Source: Odontesthes bonariensis (Eukaryota; Chordata; Actinopteri; Atheriniformes; Atherinopsidae). From it: DNA of 64,000 bases. The stretch spans positions 11,936,284-12,000,283 of the forward strand of contig NC_134526.1 of NCBI RefSeq assembly GCF_027942865.1, in the 5' to 3' direction. The position numbers were made by a program, and so were the translations under genes. Every line of letters starts with the position of its first letter. Position 1 is the first letter of the stretch. The notes beneath the pieces are model-generated. The model saw only the letters and a list, made by a program, of their open reading frames with translations, did no database searches and was not told the origin of the DNA. Below are positions 46,001 to 59,100 of the stretch, in pieces.

Positions 46001-49000
46001 AGACAGGGCTATGCGTGCCCCCACTACCACAACAGTAGGGATCGAAGGCGAAATCCACGAAAGTTTAAGTACAGGTGAGCCACATTTCGGTTCAAGTGAA
46101 AGATTATTGTGTGATTTTCCTAAGAATGAAAGGGTTGAAGGTTTTGACTCTTTGAATGCAGGTCAACTCCTTGTCCGAGTGTGAAACACGGCGATGAGTG
46201 GGGTGAACCCTCCAAGTGTGACAGTGGAGACAGTTGCCAGTATTGTCACTCTCGCACTGAACAGCAGTTTCATCCAGAGGTGAGCAAAATTTCGTAAAGT
46301 CGCTCTTGCCTCCTTAAAGCATTTGTCGTCTTCTTTTTCTTTGTAAAACACTGTTAAAATGCAGTGAGCAAAATTGTTAACTTCCAAGTAAGTTTGAGAT
46401 GGAAGGAAACAGCAGGAATAAGCTTTGGTTGACTTGGACGTATATTCTGAATTATTGTCATGTTCAAGGTGATTGCCAGGCTTTGACTTAAGAAAATTAA
46501 GTGCTCCAAGATTTTTGGGCATAAAGTTCATACTTGGTTTGAAATGATGTTTTGGTCCTGCCTTCCTCGGGTCCTCAGATGTTTTTAAATGAGTTCACTT
46601 TATCTTAGTAAACAATTAAACGGCTATACTGACTGCAGGCAGAGTAGAACTGGCGTGGCTGTGATTCCAAAACATAACACGTCAGTCTCTGTTTCATTTT
46701 GCCACTTAACTCAATATATGCATCTAATTAACTTGTGATTTGTTTTTTCTTCCTCCCAGATCTACAAATCAACCAAATGTAATGACATGCGACAAACAGG
46801 ATACTGTCCCCGAGGGCCGTTCTGTGCGTTTGCACATGTAGAAAGTGAGTGGAGAACTATAAAATGATAGATTTTACTTTAAAAACACTCTGGTGAAAAG
46901 ACTTTCTCGGTTTTCCCTCATTTTAAAAACAGGACTGTTTACCTTCTGATATTATTGATCGGAACGTTAATGTTCTCGCTCCTTTTGGGTGTTTGTAAAC
47001 TGAATGAAAACCTAATATTTGTTTGAACGCTTTCAGGAATCACCTCTGCAGACGAGACAATGAACTCACTGCTAACAGTGATGCAATCCAGTTCACAGTC
47101 CCAGCTGGGCTCTCAGCAGTATTCCGAGTGTCCAGTTTCTGAGTGGAACAGTGGAGGAAACTCCACCACCAGCACAAACAGTAGCAACGGACAAATAGAA
47201 AGTGTATGTTGTCTCCTCTTTTTTTCCTTCTCTGGGTTTTTTTTTATCAGAACCAACACAGTCCAAGAGCTGCATTTCAAGAGTAGTCACACAGTTACAG
47301 TCACACCATGCTCTCATTTTTCTGTTCGTATTTTTCTACATTTGTCATGAATAAGTTATTAGTAGATTATTTTTAAAAGAACAGAGGCGGCCTCTTTGAC
47401 TGCTGCTCTTATTTAATTGTTGTGTGTTCAGTGTCGTCCATCACTTTCACAGTTTCACATCACTTTTCACAATTATGGTTTTGGCTTTATTTTTTTTTTG
47501 TTTTTTTTTTTTGATTGAGATCATGTGCACTTCTCTTTCTCAGGTTTCATGTTCTAATAACTCAGCTGTAACACCAAGCTCAGGAAGCGACAGTTTGTTA
47601 TCCCCAGTGGGATCCATCAGCAGGCGCATGTCCCTAACTAATAGTAGTTTATGCTCAGAGTCCATCACATCCAGTGTGTCATCTCTGACGTCTAACTATC
47701 CCAAAGCTCCGGGGTTTGAACGTGAGGATCAGGTACAAAGACTGCACTCTTTAGATTTAGGAAGAATAAAAATCAAACGCTTCACACAAAATGTACAGCC
47801 GGCATTCATTTTTAGTCCATATTTCTTCATTTTTCATTTTAATTTTAATTTGATCACTTATAGCCACACATTCCATAGAATTTTGGTCATTTCATGTGTC
47901 ATAATCTCACTAGAATGTTGCAGATTCGGCTCTTGTGATACTGCATCATTTTCAGAGCTGTCAGGGATGTATTTATGGTCAATGTTTGCATCTTTTGTAT
48001 TCGAGAGGTATAGTTTTGTTAAATAAATGACTAACTTTCCTATCAGGATGATTTCTGATGTTCTTACAGAAGAATTTGTCTCACTTGCAGTAAAATCTGA
48101 CTGTGTCAATAGTTTATTTTATTACGTCATCATTTCTGGAGCTACAACAGGTCACAGTTGGCTCTGTCAGTGGAAGTGAAATATATAATAAATATATATT
48201 ATTTTTGTCAGCCTGTGACTAACGTCAGTATCAAAATGCTTGTTTTTTTTATGAATCTGGGTGATTGCATGTACAAGGTTTGTCGCTGAAATGTGCTGTT
48301 GTTTTGTGACATTTGTAGATTAAGATCAAAGGGCAAATGGATCAAAAGTTTATGGACCAAGAAAAACAGGTTTGTGAATACATTATTTTTTTTATTTGGG
48401 TCAAAACCTGTCGCTAACAACATGAGGATTCAACGCCTCTCTCTGCTTTCCCTTTAGACCCAACATACTGTATTCTCTGCAGTGAATCCTTTGGCAACAA
48501 GCTTTACCTCCAGCATAACATCAAGCTTGGCCTCTAGCATTGGTTCAGACAGTTCTTCACCCACCACCTTATCAACAATGAATGCAAAAGCCACTCCGTT
48601 CTATCCAGGGAGCAATACAGTGGAGTCTGTTATAGGTAAGTCCTTGTTGAAGTTGAATGGGTTATGCTTTGAACCCCCCCTTCTCTGAATTCTGTGGTCA
48701 AACATCAGATGTATTTTGTTTCCCATCAGGATCTGCACTGGACCTCAACTTTAGTGACATCAATGTTGCATCTCTTGATAAGGAGCTAGAGGAGCAAGAT
48801 AACAGTTTAGGATTGGCAAGTAAGGAGCTCCTTTATAACCGCTCAGTCATTTGATTTGTTGATGATGCAAGTTGTTTTTCATAGTTTGTGTATTTCTAAG
48901 GAACAGCTGCTTGTGCTTTGTCTCTCAGGTCAAAGGGTGCTAAGTGGATCTGCTCCTGTTAACATTCCTGGCTCCTTGGCACGATCATCCTCTTTTAATT

Positions 49001-50297
49001 CCTCGTCATCGCTCTCCACTTCCCCGCTAAGCTCCCTCTCCCAGTCTCTGTCGCAGTCCCTGCTGTCTGGGACAATGTCTCAGCAAAATCATCATCCAAA
49101 CATGTTAGCCAAGCAAGAGCATGGCCTCCTGGGAACACCCACCTCTTCTTCACAAAACTCTCTGGGTAAGCCGGCGGCATCGGACATTTTGTCCCAAGTG
49201 AACTTAAGAGCATTTGTTTTATAGTATATACTTGAGTAGATACCTTTTGTATCCACCACTTTGTTTAGCTTAACTCAAAAGTTCAATTAGAATTATGATA
49301 TGTTAAACCTTGAATGTTTGATCATTTTTAATTCAATTGCGATTCACAGTTTTCCAGTTTTACTTGGGAGTAATTAACAAAAAAAACTTTGTGTTCGGTC
49401 TTGAACTCATTCATGTAGGCTTGAATGGAGGAGCTAGCAACATTTGGGACTTTGTTAGTGGCAGCTTTTCACCAAGTCCATCTCCAGTTTTCAGCAGCCT
49501 AACCTCCACAACCAGCAGTGCTGATCTGACCCGCCTTTTTAGAGAGTTGGATGAAGCCAAGAGGAAGATCAAACAATGGGAGGAGGCCTGGCATCAGGTC
49601 AAACAGGTCAGTGTTCTTAAATGAACTCGCACTGTAATATATATACCTCAGTGTATCAAAGCAGTCTCCGTTTCGTTGCTCGGAGTTGTTCAAACACAAC
49701 ACTGACTTTTGTTCCAGGCCTGTGAAGCTTGCCAGAAAGACGCACGTGAGGCAAAGGAGCAAGCAAAGACGGCCGAGGCAGAGCGGCAGCTGGCTGAACA
49801 GAAATGGGAAGAAACTGAGCGCAAGCTGAAAGAGCTCCAGGGGGACTTTGATGTGCTTTGTCGCACCCCTGGAACACCTCTTCTTCGTAGCTATGGAGAG
49901 CTGGACCAGCTCCCTCTGTCAAAGCTTCACTCCATCCAGAGTCAGCTGCGTAATGACCTAGACCTTATAGATGGGGTAAGAAAACCTAGATCTCTCAAAT
50001 TTCGTTTCTAGCTCCTGCATATTTCTATAGACGGTTGTATTATTCACATCCATGTTTGCCATCAAGCATGCTTATTGAGAAGTCTGCATGAACTGTGCTT
50101 TCCTAGGATGCAGCTGATTCGTTCTTTTCTTCCCTCAACAGGTAATATATCAGCTTCAGTCAAAGAAATGTATAGTTTGCCAAAAGCATGATCGTTGCGT
50201 TGTTCTGCAACCTTGCCAACATTATGTACTATGTGAGAACTGTGCACCTAGCAAAACAGAATGTCCCTACTGTAGAACAAAAATATTGAAGTGGTGA
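43017..50297 (+). CDS. unkl: Unkempt-like CCCH zinc-finger / RING protein
   Basis: I rebuilt 16 coding exons: 43017-43081, 43734-43943, 45283-45459, 45701-45834, 45939-46074, 46162-46279, 46760-46844, 47037-47203, 47544-47732, 48319-48369, 48458-48635, 48730-48819, 48929-49165, 49419-49606, 49718-49975 and 50142-50297. All junctions are GT-AG and all phases agree, giving 812 residues. The start MPSVSKTAA matches UNKL rather than its paralogue UNK. Six CCCH fingers lie in residues ~30-308 (examples: HCAFAHGPHDLR, FCAFAHVE), then a Ser-rich linker with APGFERED and NIWDFVSGSFSPSPSP, a short coiled coil (~660-735), and a C-terminal RING-type finger with C771, C774, C786, H788, C792, C795, C802 and C805. 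Unkempt proteins bind UAG/U-rich mRNA sites through the CCCH clusters and repress translation; UNKL has also been described as a Rac-linked RING protein. It acts in the cytoplasm. Exon 10 (51 nt) is a possible optional cassette. Confidence 0.95.
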
Positions 50298-50435
50298 TGT
50301 ACAGTTATTCGAGGTACTATTTAAAGAATTAGCCCTTTGAAAAACTACTAACAGATGATTGATTTTCTACAACAGAAATGTCTGTTTCTTTCAGTGATCG
50401 AATTACTTCGGATAAAATGATGTTTGACTGAGGAA

Positions 50436-50441
50436 AATAAA
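50436..50441 (+). promoter_or_regulatory. unkl: Proximal poly(A) signal of unkl
   Basis: AATAAA (GAGGAAAATAAATAG) 139 nt past the stop; it would give a short 3' UTR isoform. Confidence 0.45.
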
Positions 50442-53400
50442 TAGTTTTATGAATCAGATTGCATAAAGGGGATTCAGTCATTGTTTTTGCTCATTTTATG
50501 CTCATGTTACACTAGTCACAGCGATTTGTTTCTCTAAAAAAAGCCATGCACTTGGATAAGAAAACGAATTGCCCAATGAGACCTTGTCTCATCCTTCAGA
50601 CATTCTAAACGAACATATGGGTTCAAGTTGACATATTCGATCATCCGTCTTATGTGGCTGCATATGAACTTTACGATGCACTTAAAGTTGTCCCAGAGGA
50701 ACTTTGAAGGCATTTCAACACCAGTTTCTCAAAGGAAATACTGTAGAATCTGTAAAAAAAAAAAAAAGAAAGTTTTCTTTTTAATCTGTTGCTTTATCAT
50801 CAACAGTTATACGTATATATAGTTCTTTAAAAAAAAAAAACTGCAGTATTTGTCACATACTTTCTTATTGTCGGTCACACAGTTTTATAGCAAAGTAAAG
50901 ATAAAAATGTTCTGCTCGTGTTGATCAGAGAGAGCAGGCGCACTTCATAACGCAGAAACAAAACCATCCAGGAAAAGAATCTATCCATTTCACACATAAA
51001 ATGGGCAAAACTGGGAGCGGAGTTTAACAAAAGAGGAATACACGTAAATTTAAAAATAAAAAAGCTAAGTTGAGAGCAAATCAAGGAAACGGATGCCTCG
51101 TCGACCTGAATGTGACGTTTAATTCAGGAATATTGTATTTATTTAGCCTAATAACTCTTGAGCTCACCATTTCATAAAGCTTCTGAAACTGCTGGGTGAA
51201 GAGAGTTATTGACCTGCTTCTGAGCGGCAGTGATTAAAATCCACGCTTTGGAGAACAGCCCTTCTAAATGGGTTAGAGCCGACATTTCCGGGAGCGTTTG
51301 ATGGGCAAATGTTTCATTTTGGTGAAAGCTCTCTGCAACAGCAGAAAAAAGTCTCTAACAATGACGCATTTGCGTAAGCAGCAGTGAATCAGACTAACAG
51401 ACAACACCATCAGAGATGAATGTTGTGAATTTACTGTGTTCCTCTTTAATTAAACCAAATTTTCCAAAAAACAAATAGAATTTCATGGCCGATAAGTTTT
51501 TTTTTAATGCAAACAGTCAAACGTCATTCTTTTTGACCAACCTTCTGAGAAAGTTTGATTTCTTATTAAAAGCACTTTGTTGACACGGGGCTTTATTAAT
51601 GGGTATATAGACATTTGCTTTAAGCTGCTTTGTAGTTATTCTTTTGTGTCTCTTTTTTAGATTTATACTTGTTTTTTTTTTCCCCTACATAAGCTAATGT
51701 CTGAAGCTTCTGTGTGTACTGTGAAACATAATTTGAATATTTCATGTTTCCTATTGTTAAGTCACGGCATGGTTCTACATCTTAGGATTTCATAGAAAAA
51801 GTACTTAATAGTTTCTACTTTCATAGTTAGATTTATACAATTCAATCAAACAAGTGCAAATTTAAACTGCGTCGTAGGTGTAACCAGCAGCTGTAATATC
51901 AGTAAGGCACATGCTACATGTTAAGGCTGTTTTTCTTTCAGTTAGTTTTGTTATGTAGAAAAGTATATAGCTTAGCCATTAGAAGAGCATGTATTGTATT
52001 TGCTATAAGCCTGAAAATGGTGATTTGATTTCTTTCTTTTTTTTTTGTAGGAATCTAGCCTCTTGACCTTGTCTAGAACATATCGGCCTCTTAACTCTAA
52101 GTGCCTTGCCTTAGTTGAAAAGGTTACGTGTAGAATTGTCAGAGCAAACACAAGTAGTTAAAGCTTGTGCACAGGTTTCTGCGTATTTAACTCGGCAAAA
52201 GCATCATTATGTGCGTTTGACTATATGTGTATACGAGTATATTCCAATTGTATTCGGCCAAATTCCATGAAGTATTTCTGCTGAAAGTAATTGTAGGTTA
52301 ATATTGTCAGTGCCTGTGTCCTGACTTGGCCCAGAGAAATTGACCCTACTCCCCGGCTAACCACCCACACACTCATTCCTTGGTTGAGGTGCTCTTTTGG
52401 TGCAGGTTCACTCTTGAAAAATGAGGTTTTTCCAACCTTACATTTGGGAGTATGCAAACGTTGGACACATGAAATTTGTATAGCAACATACAAAAATGCT
52501 TTTTAAACAGTTCAGTTTCTTGTTTTCTTGTAAAAAAAAAAAATTGAATGAAGAATTCTGTAGTTTACTCGTAGGGTGGATTTTGCATAGGATTTATGCG
52601 TAGGTTCCTCTAATGGAAATGACCTTCTACTGTGTTTTAAAAGAAAAACAACATACAAACAAAAAAAAAAAACAAGAAAAGAAAAAGAAAAAAAATCCTT
52701 TTTATTCTTGCTTTAAAATCAGTAGAAAATCATGTATCCAGGTACACTTTTTGCTACTTATGAATATGGGATAATGCATTGTTTACATTCTCACAAATGA
52801 CAATTAAGCAACTCAGAGGACAATATCAAAAAGGTTGTGGTATTTTAGCATTTTCATGACTATATTACAGCATAAAAGGCAGGCTGAACACGTCTGGTAT
52901 TGCATGTCATGCGATATAGTAACCAGCTACAAAAAGAAAAAAAAAATGTTCGCACTGTGTCACACTGCCAGAATATTTGTATTGACTTATTTTTACGTAG
53001 GTAAGGCTTAATAACTTCTGCAAGCTTCGCTGCTACTGGAAAAAGGTATTAATGTAGTTTCTTGTTATACATTTAGATGTTTGAATGTTGTTGTGCATCC
53101 ACAGCTCAAATCATAAACTATGAAAGAATTTGTCTTATGCATCTAACTTGACTTAATCTTTTTCTTTTCTTTTTTTTTTTTTTTTTTGATTGAACTGTTC
53201 GTTTGTAAATCCATTTGAGTCAAGGTTTCAGTACTTTTGTAAATCACTTAATATGATGTCCCGGGCCTGTACTATTATAGATTGTCTTTTCTTTAAATAG
53301 ATGGAAGGTTAACACTTGTCAGCTTTCTATTCCTCTGGACACTGGATAGTGGTGTACGACGCAGCTAATTCAGAGTCTTTTGGGTTATTTTTGTTTTTGC

Positions 53401-55415
53401 CTGTGAAGCCAACTAAATTTATGATGTCTGGTGTGAAATGTTAACCGAACCAAAGTGTCGTTCTAGTAGCTGTCCAAATAAGTGTTGTAAAGGGAAAATT
53501 GACCCTTTGGCAGAATTCAGATAACTCGCCTAAAGTATCGGCCCGATCAGCCTGTCGTTTTTAACTCAGCCAAGTCTCGCCCGAAGCTATAAACGACAGT
53601 CCAAAACACCGAGGTTGTCTAGATGAACCCGAGACTAAGTTCAACGTTGTGAACGGAGGGATTTTCTCTTTTTCTTTTTCTGCTTTAACGTTTCGTTCAG
53701 AAGGACATAAATCCTCATAAGCGAGTCAACAACAGGACTTGCATCATTGCTTACATCAATAATGGACTTGTGCCCATTCTTTTGCAGTTTAACCAAAGAC
53801 CTGTCCTGGTATTGCTTTGCTTTTCGAGTACATTTCAGAATTTGTTTTGCTTCAGTAAGAACTCTAAATTGATGAAAAAGACAACAACAAGGAAATCACC
53901 TATTACCTTAAAAGGTTAAAGTTCCCTTAGAGGTAATCAATGGCATCTTTTTCTATCTACGGTTAGGTATAGTTGACTATCAGAAATGCATGGGTCAGAT
54001 CTTTACGAAATGTGTATTTGTACTTTTGGATTTGTGTTAAGTATACGTTTATGGCAGATTGTGCAATAATGGCTCGCACATGCTGACCTTAAGCGAGGAT
54101 TCAATGTTAGTTTAAATGTTGTCTACAGTGAAGGAATGTCTTGATTAATGACATTTGTGCTTCTGAAGTGGCCATATAAACTTCACTACAGTACTGTTTA
54201 AAGTAAATTTAGTTTGATTTTTGCTTGATGGTTTGGAAAGTGATAGGTATGCATTATGTATTGTTATGGTAGGCCTACAGTGACTGTAAGGTGCTTTCTT
54301 TCTATCAGTCTGTTTTCTATTTCTTAAGCCGTGGTCTGAATACGTTTTTTTTGTTATTCCAGGGACAGAAAAATGATTGTGAAGCATCGATGGCAGACAC
54401 ATTTGCAGCTGAGTTGTTAGGGTTATTTGTTTGTGGGCCCTCAGTCTGGAGAAAAATCTTCTTGGCCAAGTTTTCTAAAAAAAAAAAAAAAGGAAAAAAA
54501 AGACATTAAACATTCGTTTGGTAAGCACAGCTTAAAGTTATATGCATTTCTTCAGATTGTTTAAATTGTCTCTTAAACGGACCAATTACTTTGGAATAAA
54601 TCTGTGCCTTTAATAATTGCATAATGTGGATTGACTGAAAATAAAATCTATAACATGGTTAATCGGAATCAAAATTCCAGTGCCTTACGATAATTTTGTG
54701 GACCATGATGTGATTGCTAAAGGCCCTTTGCATTCAGCCACCTTCACTGATTGGAAAACTGCGAACCCTAATGAGATCTGCTTCACCGTTGTGGAGAGAA
54801 CGAGACACAGGTTAGAGCTTAGTGATGATTGTCTTTCTCAGTCTGTATTAGCCCGACAGTTCAAGAAAACACAGCAATACCTAACCACTGAATACGCCGA
54901 TTCATGATCTTAATTAGCCATTCAGCACCAAAACGTAATTTATTTGTGAGAAAAAGCACCAAATAGGAAGAATCTTGTCAATGAACAGTGGTAAATGCAC
55001 CATGCTCTGCTCTGCATCGGAATGGTTTCATCTGTTTTGCATTATTGTTAGTTGTTGTCTTCTTTCTTTTTTTTTTTTTTTTTTGCTTTGTTTGTTTGTT
55101 TTTAACTTTATGAAAATGGAGCCAGAAGATTTATGCAATCTTGTACATGTTTTATGAATATGATGTATGGAGCTGTTCAAATTAAGTAAACATATTAGTA
55201 CACGGTCAAAAGTAATTCATCTGAATGTGGAACCAGTTGGTCCATGTACATTTTCTTTTTTTCTTTTTATTTTAGTGGAAATGTTATTTGAATATCAGAA
55301 ACCTGAAATATTGAATGTATTGTTCTAAATTAGATATTCAACTAATAGGTCACTGGATATTATGGAGCACAGTTAATTGATAATGATGTAGCATCTAGTT
55401 GTGAAATTGCTATTC

Positions 55416-55421
55416 AATAAA
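55416..55421 (+). promoter_or_regulatory. unkl: Distal poly(A) signal of unkl
   Basis: AATAAA in TTCAATAAAAATTTATTAG. It is the last strong plus-strand signal before the tail of the convergent dnaaf8-like gene. Confidence 0.5.
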
Positions 55422-56007
55422 AATTTATTAGAACTTAAACGAATGCAAGTTTCTATTTGTCAGTGTAACGGGACAAAATAAGGAAAGAAATGTGGTTTTC
55501 TCAGGGTAAAATAATTTGAATGGAGAACGTGTTGAATCTGAGGAAAATGCATTTCATGGAAGTATTCACTCATAGTCAGTGGGTGTAGGCATTATTTATA
55601 GATATAAAAAACAAACAAACATGTCCCTTTGTGACAAGGTGTATGAACATGTAGGACATTCTATATTGATAATTGTAGAAATTATTCTGTTGGTATATTG
55701 ATATTTTTGTGTTGTGAACACAAAAACCGGTGCAAGTCTTAGAATACTAGATGTTTCTTTTCTACATGGAAGATTGTGTACCGCATATTTACTGTAGTGT
55801 ATTACTAGTTTGTTAACACTTGTTTAAATGGTTACACTACAGTTATGCAATGGTTTACAGAGTTCACAAATTATTTTTATCATCTTGAAAATTAAAACAA
55901 TTTTTCATCTGAAACGTGTGAATACTTTTTGTCTCAATCCTGATCAACAACGGCAAAAAAAACAACAAATTGCACATGAAAAATCGACCATTCTTTTCAT
56001 AGAAATA
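55422..56007. other. Intergenic gap between two convergent genes
   Basis: About 590 bp lie between the facing poly(A) signals of unkl and the dnaaf8-like gene. Nothing else is seen. Confidence 0.45.
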
Positions 56008-56013
56008 TTTATT
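56008..56013 (-). promoter_or_regulatory. dnaaf8: Poly(A) signal of the dnaaf8-like gene
   Basis: AATAAA on the minus strand (TCTAATAAATATT), 115 nt past the TAA at 56128-56130; this gives a short 3' UTR. Confidence 0.6.
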
Positions 56014-56127
56014 AGAGTACATTGACTAATTGAGTCAGAATTGGTTCATCTAAAAGCAGCAGACGAGGAGCCGTGTCGTTGCAGAGAAATGTTGCATTAT
56101 CTTTGGAAAAGGCGCTAAATGGCACAT

Positions 56128-59100
56128 TTACGGCGCTGCGGTGTCGCAGCTCTCAGGAGACGAGGCATCGAATAGGTAACGTATCAGTTGTTTGGCCTGG
56201 AGGAAGAAAAGATTGTAATTAAGACACTGATTCTAGTTAGTTCAAGACACACTTTGTTCATCTTTTTAAGAATAAACACAAACCTAAAACCAAAACTTGA
56301 ACTCTGAAACATGTCATTATGTATGATCATTTACCAGTATGTAAGTATTTTACCTCGTTTTCACTTTCTGGGTAGACGACCTTTTTCCCCACTTGTTCTG
56401 ACAGGTCTGGCCTGTCCTGGTAAATTCTGCAGTGGTGGTGAAAGACAAAAGGGGGGAAAGTCACACGTTGAAATTCTAAACAAAGCAAAAAAGATTTGAG
56501 CTGTCTTTTTCTGTACCTTTCGAGCATCGGCCTAAGGCCAGCCACAATCATTTCCCCTTGAAGAGCCACGATGAGGCACCAGGCGGTGTAAGCATAAGCC
56601 ATCTTTTAACAACACAGGAGCAGTGAAAATTAACGGCTGACAACACTGTTTGTGGAAAGAAGCGCCGACCACATGACTCACCTTCGCTCTTCCACCTAAC
56701 GACACTGTGAGTATCTCAGCGATATGTTTCCGCTGCTCGTTGTCCAGTATGCTCATTCTTCCTGCCACCAGATGGCAGCCTGACCTCAGCAGCTGCTCCA
56801 CAATCTCCAGCTGGGAATGCGTTTGGCTGTGTGGTGGAGCTTTTAAAGGTACCAGTAAGCAGGTTGTCTGCCACAGGGCTCTGTGTATCAGGGACCCTGG
56901 TACCAAAAAACAAACAAACAGCCAGGACATTTATTTTATGCACAGAGGTCACTTGGAATAGAGTAATATTTCAACATCATTTCTCGGAGATCCACTGCCC
57001 AAACCCAATAAATGATTAAATAAGATGCAAAGTTCAGTGTTTGACTCTAAAGTAAATTGTAATGCCAGAATGAGGAATATTTGCATGATTATGTCTACAT
57101 CACTAAAGCATAGCGGCTCTCAACTGAATGAATGAATGAGTTAATTTAAAGGACAGCAGGCAATACCATAAATCATTGCCATTTCATGAACAACAACAAC
57201 AAGATGGTTACATCGGATTTAGCAGAAGTGCTATTTTCCATCCGTAGTCCTGAATGGGGGATGGGGTAAGGAGTACAATTATGTATTTTTTCTTTTCTTT
57301 ATTTAAAAAAACAACATAATTACCAGTGGGTCTATTTTAATCATTTTAATTTCTTCATTTCCGAATTATACATTTTGACTAATATTTTATTTAATATTTT
57401 CTTTAACAAAAAGTCTTTAAGAAGCCTGATTAAAAGAAAAGATAAATAAAATAAAATAAAAAACCGAGTTGTTAAAAATTACCCAACAGCCTCGTGAACA
57501 AAACTAGAAAAGTAACCCACACCTCCATGTGGTCGCAGTGCCGACAGACTGTCCTGTGCCACATTCAGCGTGCAGCTCTGTTTGCGCTCCGCAGATGCCA
57601 CAGGGTCTGAACACAAAATCGGTATCTGGAAAAAGAGCAGAAACTGTATTCTATCCATAAAAAGTGTAACCAAAGTTCTAAAAATAGTGTAACTTTGAGA
57701 CCTTGTCACTGTCGGTCATATGCTTAATATGCTTACCTGTTCCTGTCTCATGGTGCTGGTCTCAGTACAGCAGAGCCCCTCGGGGAAAAGGGCCTTCACA
57801 TCCTTGATTGCTTGTTGATATGATCTTGATCCTGTAAAATGAGTGGCTGACCTTTTAAACGTGCAGTAACGTTAGCGTATGTGTACTAATGTGCTGCTAA
57901 GGCCACTGTTAACAGGTGCTGTAACTAGGTCGTACCATAACAGGTCAACCATAGGGATGCGTCCTCTTGGCGCAGCACGTCCAGCAGCCTCTTCACAGCG
58001 TTTTCTCCCCGGAGGCAGAGAGCAAGGGAGCCGGAGCGCAGGTACTGCTCACTTTCTGCCAGCAAGTGTGAAGTGGCATCACTTTTGTTCTGGGTCACTA
58101 CCCGCAGGCCCGCCATTGTGAGGCCACTCTGCTGGAGCTCGCAGAATATTTCTGCCAGAGCGTGATTCCAGACTCTCGGTTTGAACAGGCACACTGTGAA
58201 CAACACCTGTCGGTCTGAAAGAAAAAGCACCGACGCTCTAAAGTATCTCAAGCAATACCAGCATTTCAATAACATCCCTCAAGAGATGGGGACTCTGATT
58301 GCATGTATTTGCACAGCAGAGCAAACTTACCAAGAATTATTTCATGATCAAAAAAAAGGAGTGAGGCCTGTCTGAGGGCCACCTCTGGTGTGGGTGACAT
58401 CAGGACGGTGAGATTGTGAGGGTAGCTGAGCAGCAGACGCTTCCTCGTTGAAGAAAAAGCATCTATCGCTCTCAGAGCACACACTAGAGCAGACGTTGAC
58501 ATCAGATCTTCCACGCTTTTCTGGAAAAGCTGCTCTCCCACCTCGTAAGGACTCAGCTCCTGGGCCTGATGTCGGGTCAACACAGGCAGCCATTTCAGGC
58601 CAAGAAGCTCCAATCCAGCATGTCGCGTATCACCTAGAGTACAGAGTAACAAAGCATTGCAAACAACGAAAAGTAAGGAAGGGGTTACATTTACTGCTAA
58701 TCTGTTCATTCATTAAACCATGCATGTTTTTACATTTGTTGGACTGTTTGGAATTGGTGGGAGCAGTAAACAAAATCAAGGACAGGCTGCATTCTCAGAA
58801 ATTCCACCCACCCTCTGATCCTTGGGTAAGAACTCTGTGTAAAAGGTTCAGATTTTGGCTCATGTCCTTCCCACACAGGGTCAAAGTCAGCACCTGTTCC
58901 GCGTCAGACTCGGGTGAACACTTACGATGTGATAGTATCACACCGGATGGATTTGGCACAGCCCACATACGCCTAACTAAAAAGAAAACGTCTCTTAAAC
59001 ACAGACAACGATAATAGTGGATCATTGCTGGGACACCGTATACATTGTGCTTACCAAAGATGTTGAACATGTTCTTGTTGTATGGAGCGGTGTGGAAGCA

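Larger units (their letters stand above)
50298..55421 (+). other. unkl: Putative long 3' UTR of unkl
   Basis: No other gene is supported in the 5.1 kb after the unkl stop. The stretch is U-rich, with many A/T runs, and has a proximal AATAAA at 50436-50441 (139 nt after the stop) and a distal AATAAA at 55416-55421. The latter is the last clear signal before the convergent gene begins. The 75-codon frame at 54680-54907 has no recognisable similarity. Whether transcripts run the full length cannot be decided from sequence. Confidence 0.5.

Noticed and set aside
58730-58887. Extra dnaaf8 exon between exons 19 and 20
   Set aside because: It has an acceptor-like CAG and fits the phase, but it runs into a stop without a donor. 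Direct joining of exon 19 to 20 keeps the frame and completes the NDPK-like module.
58448-59014. Plus-strand frame of 188 codons
   Set aside because: It overlaps dnaaf8 exons 19 and 20 on the opposite strand and crosses their splice sites. No family similarity.
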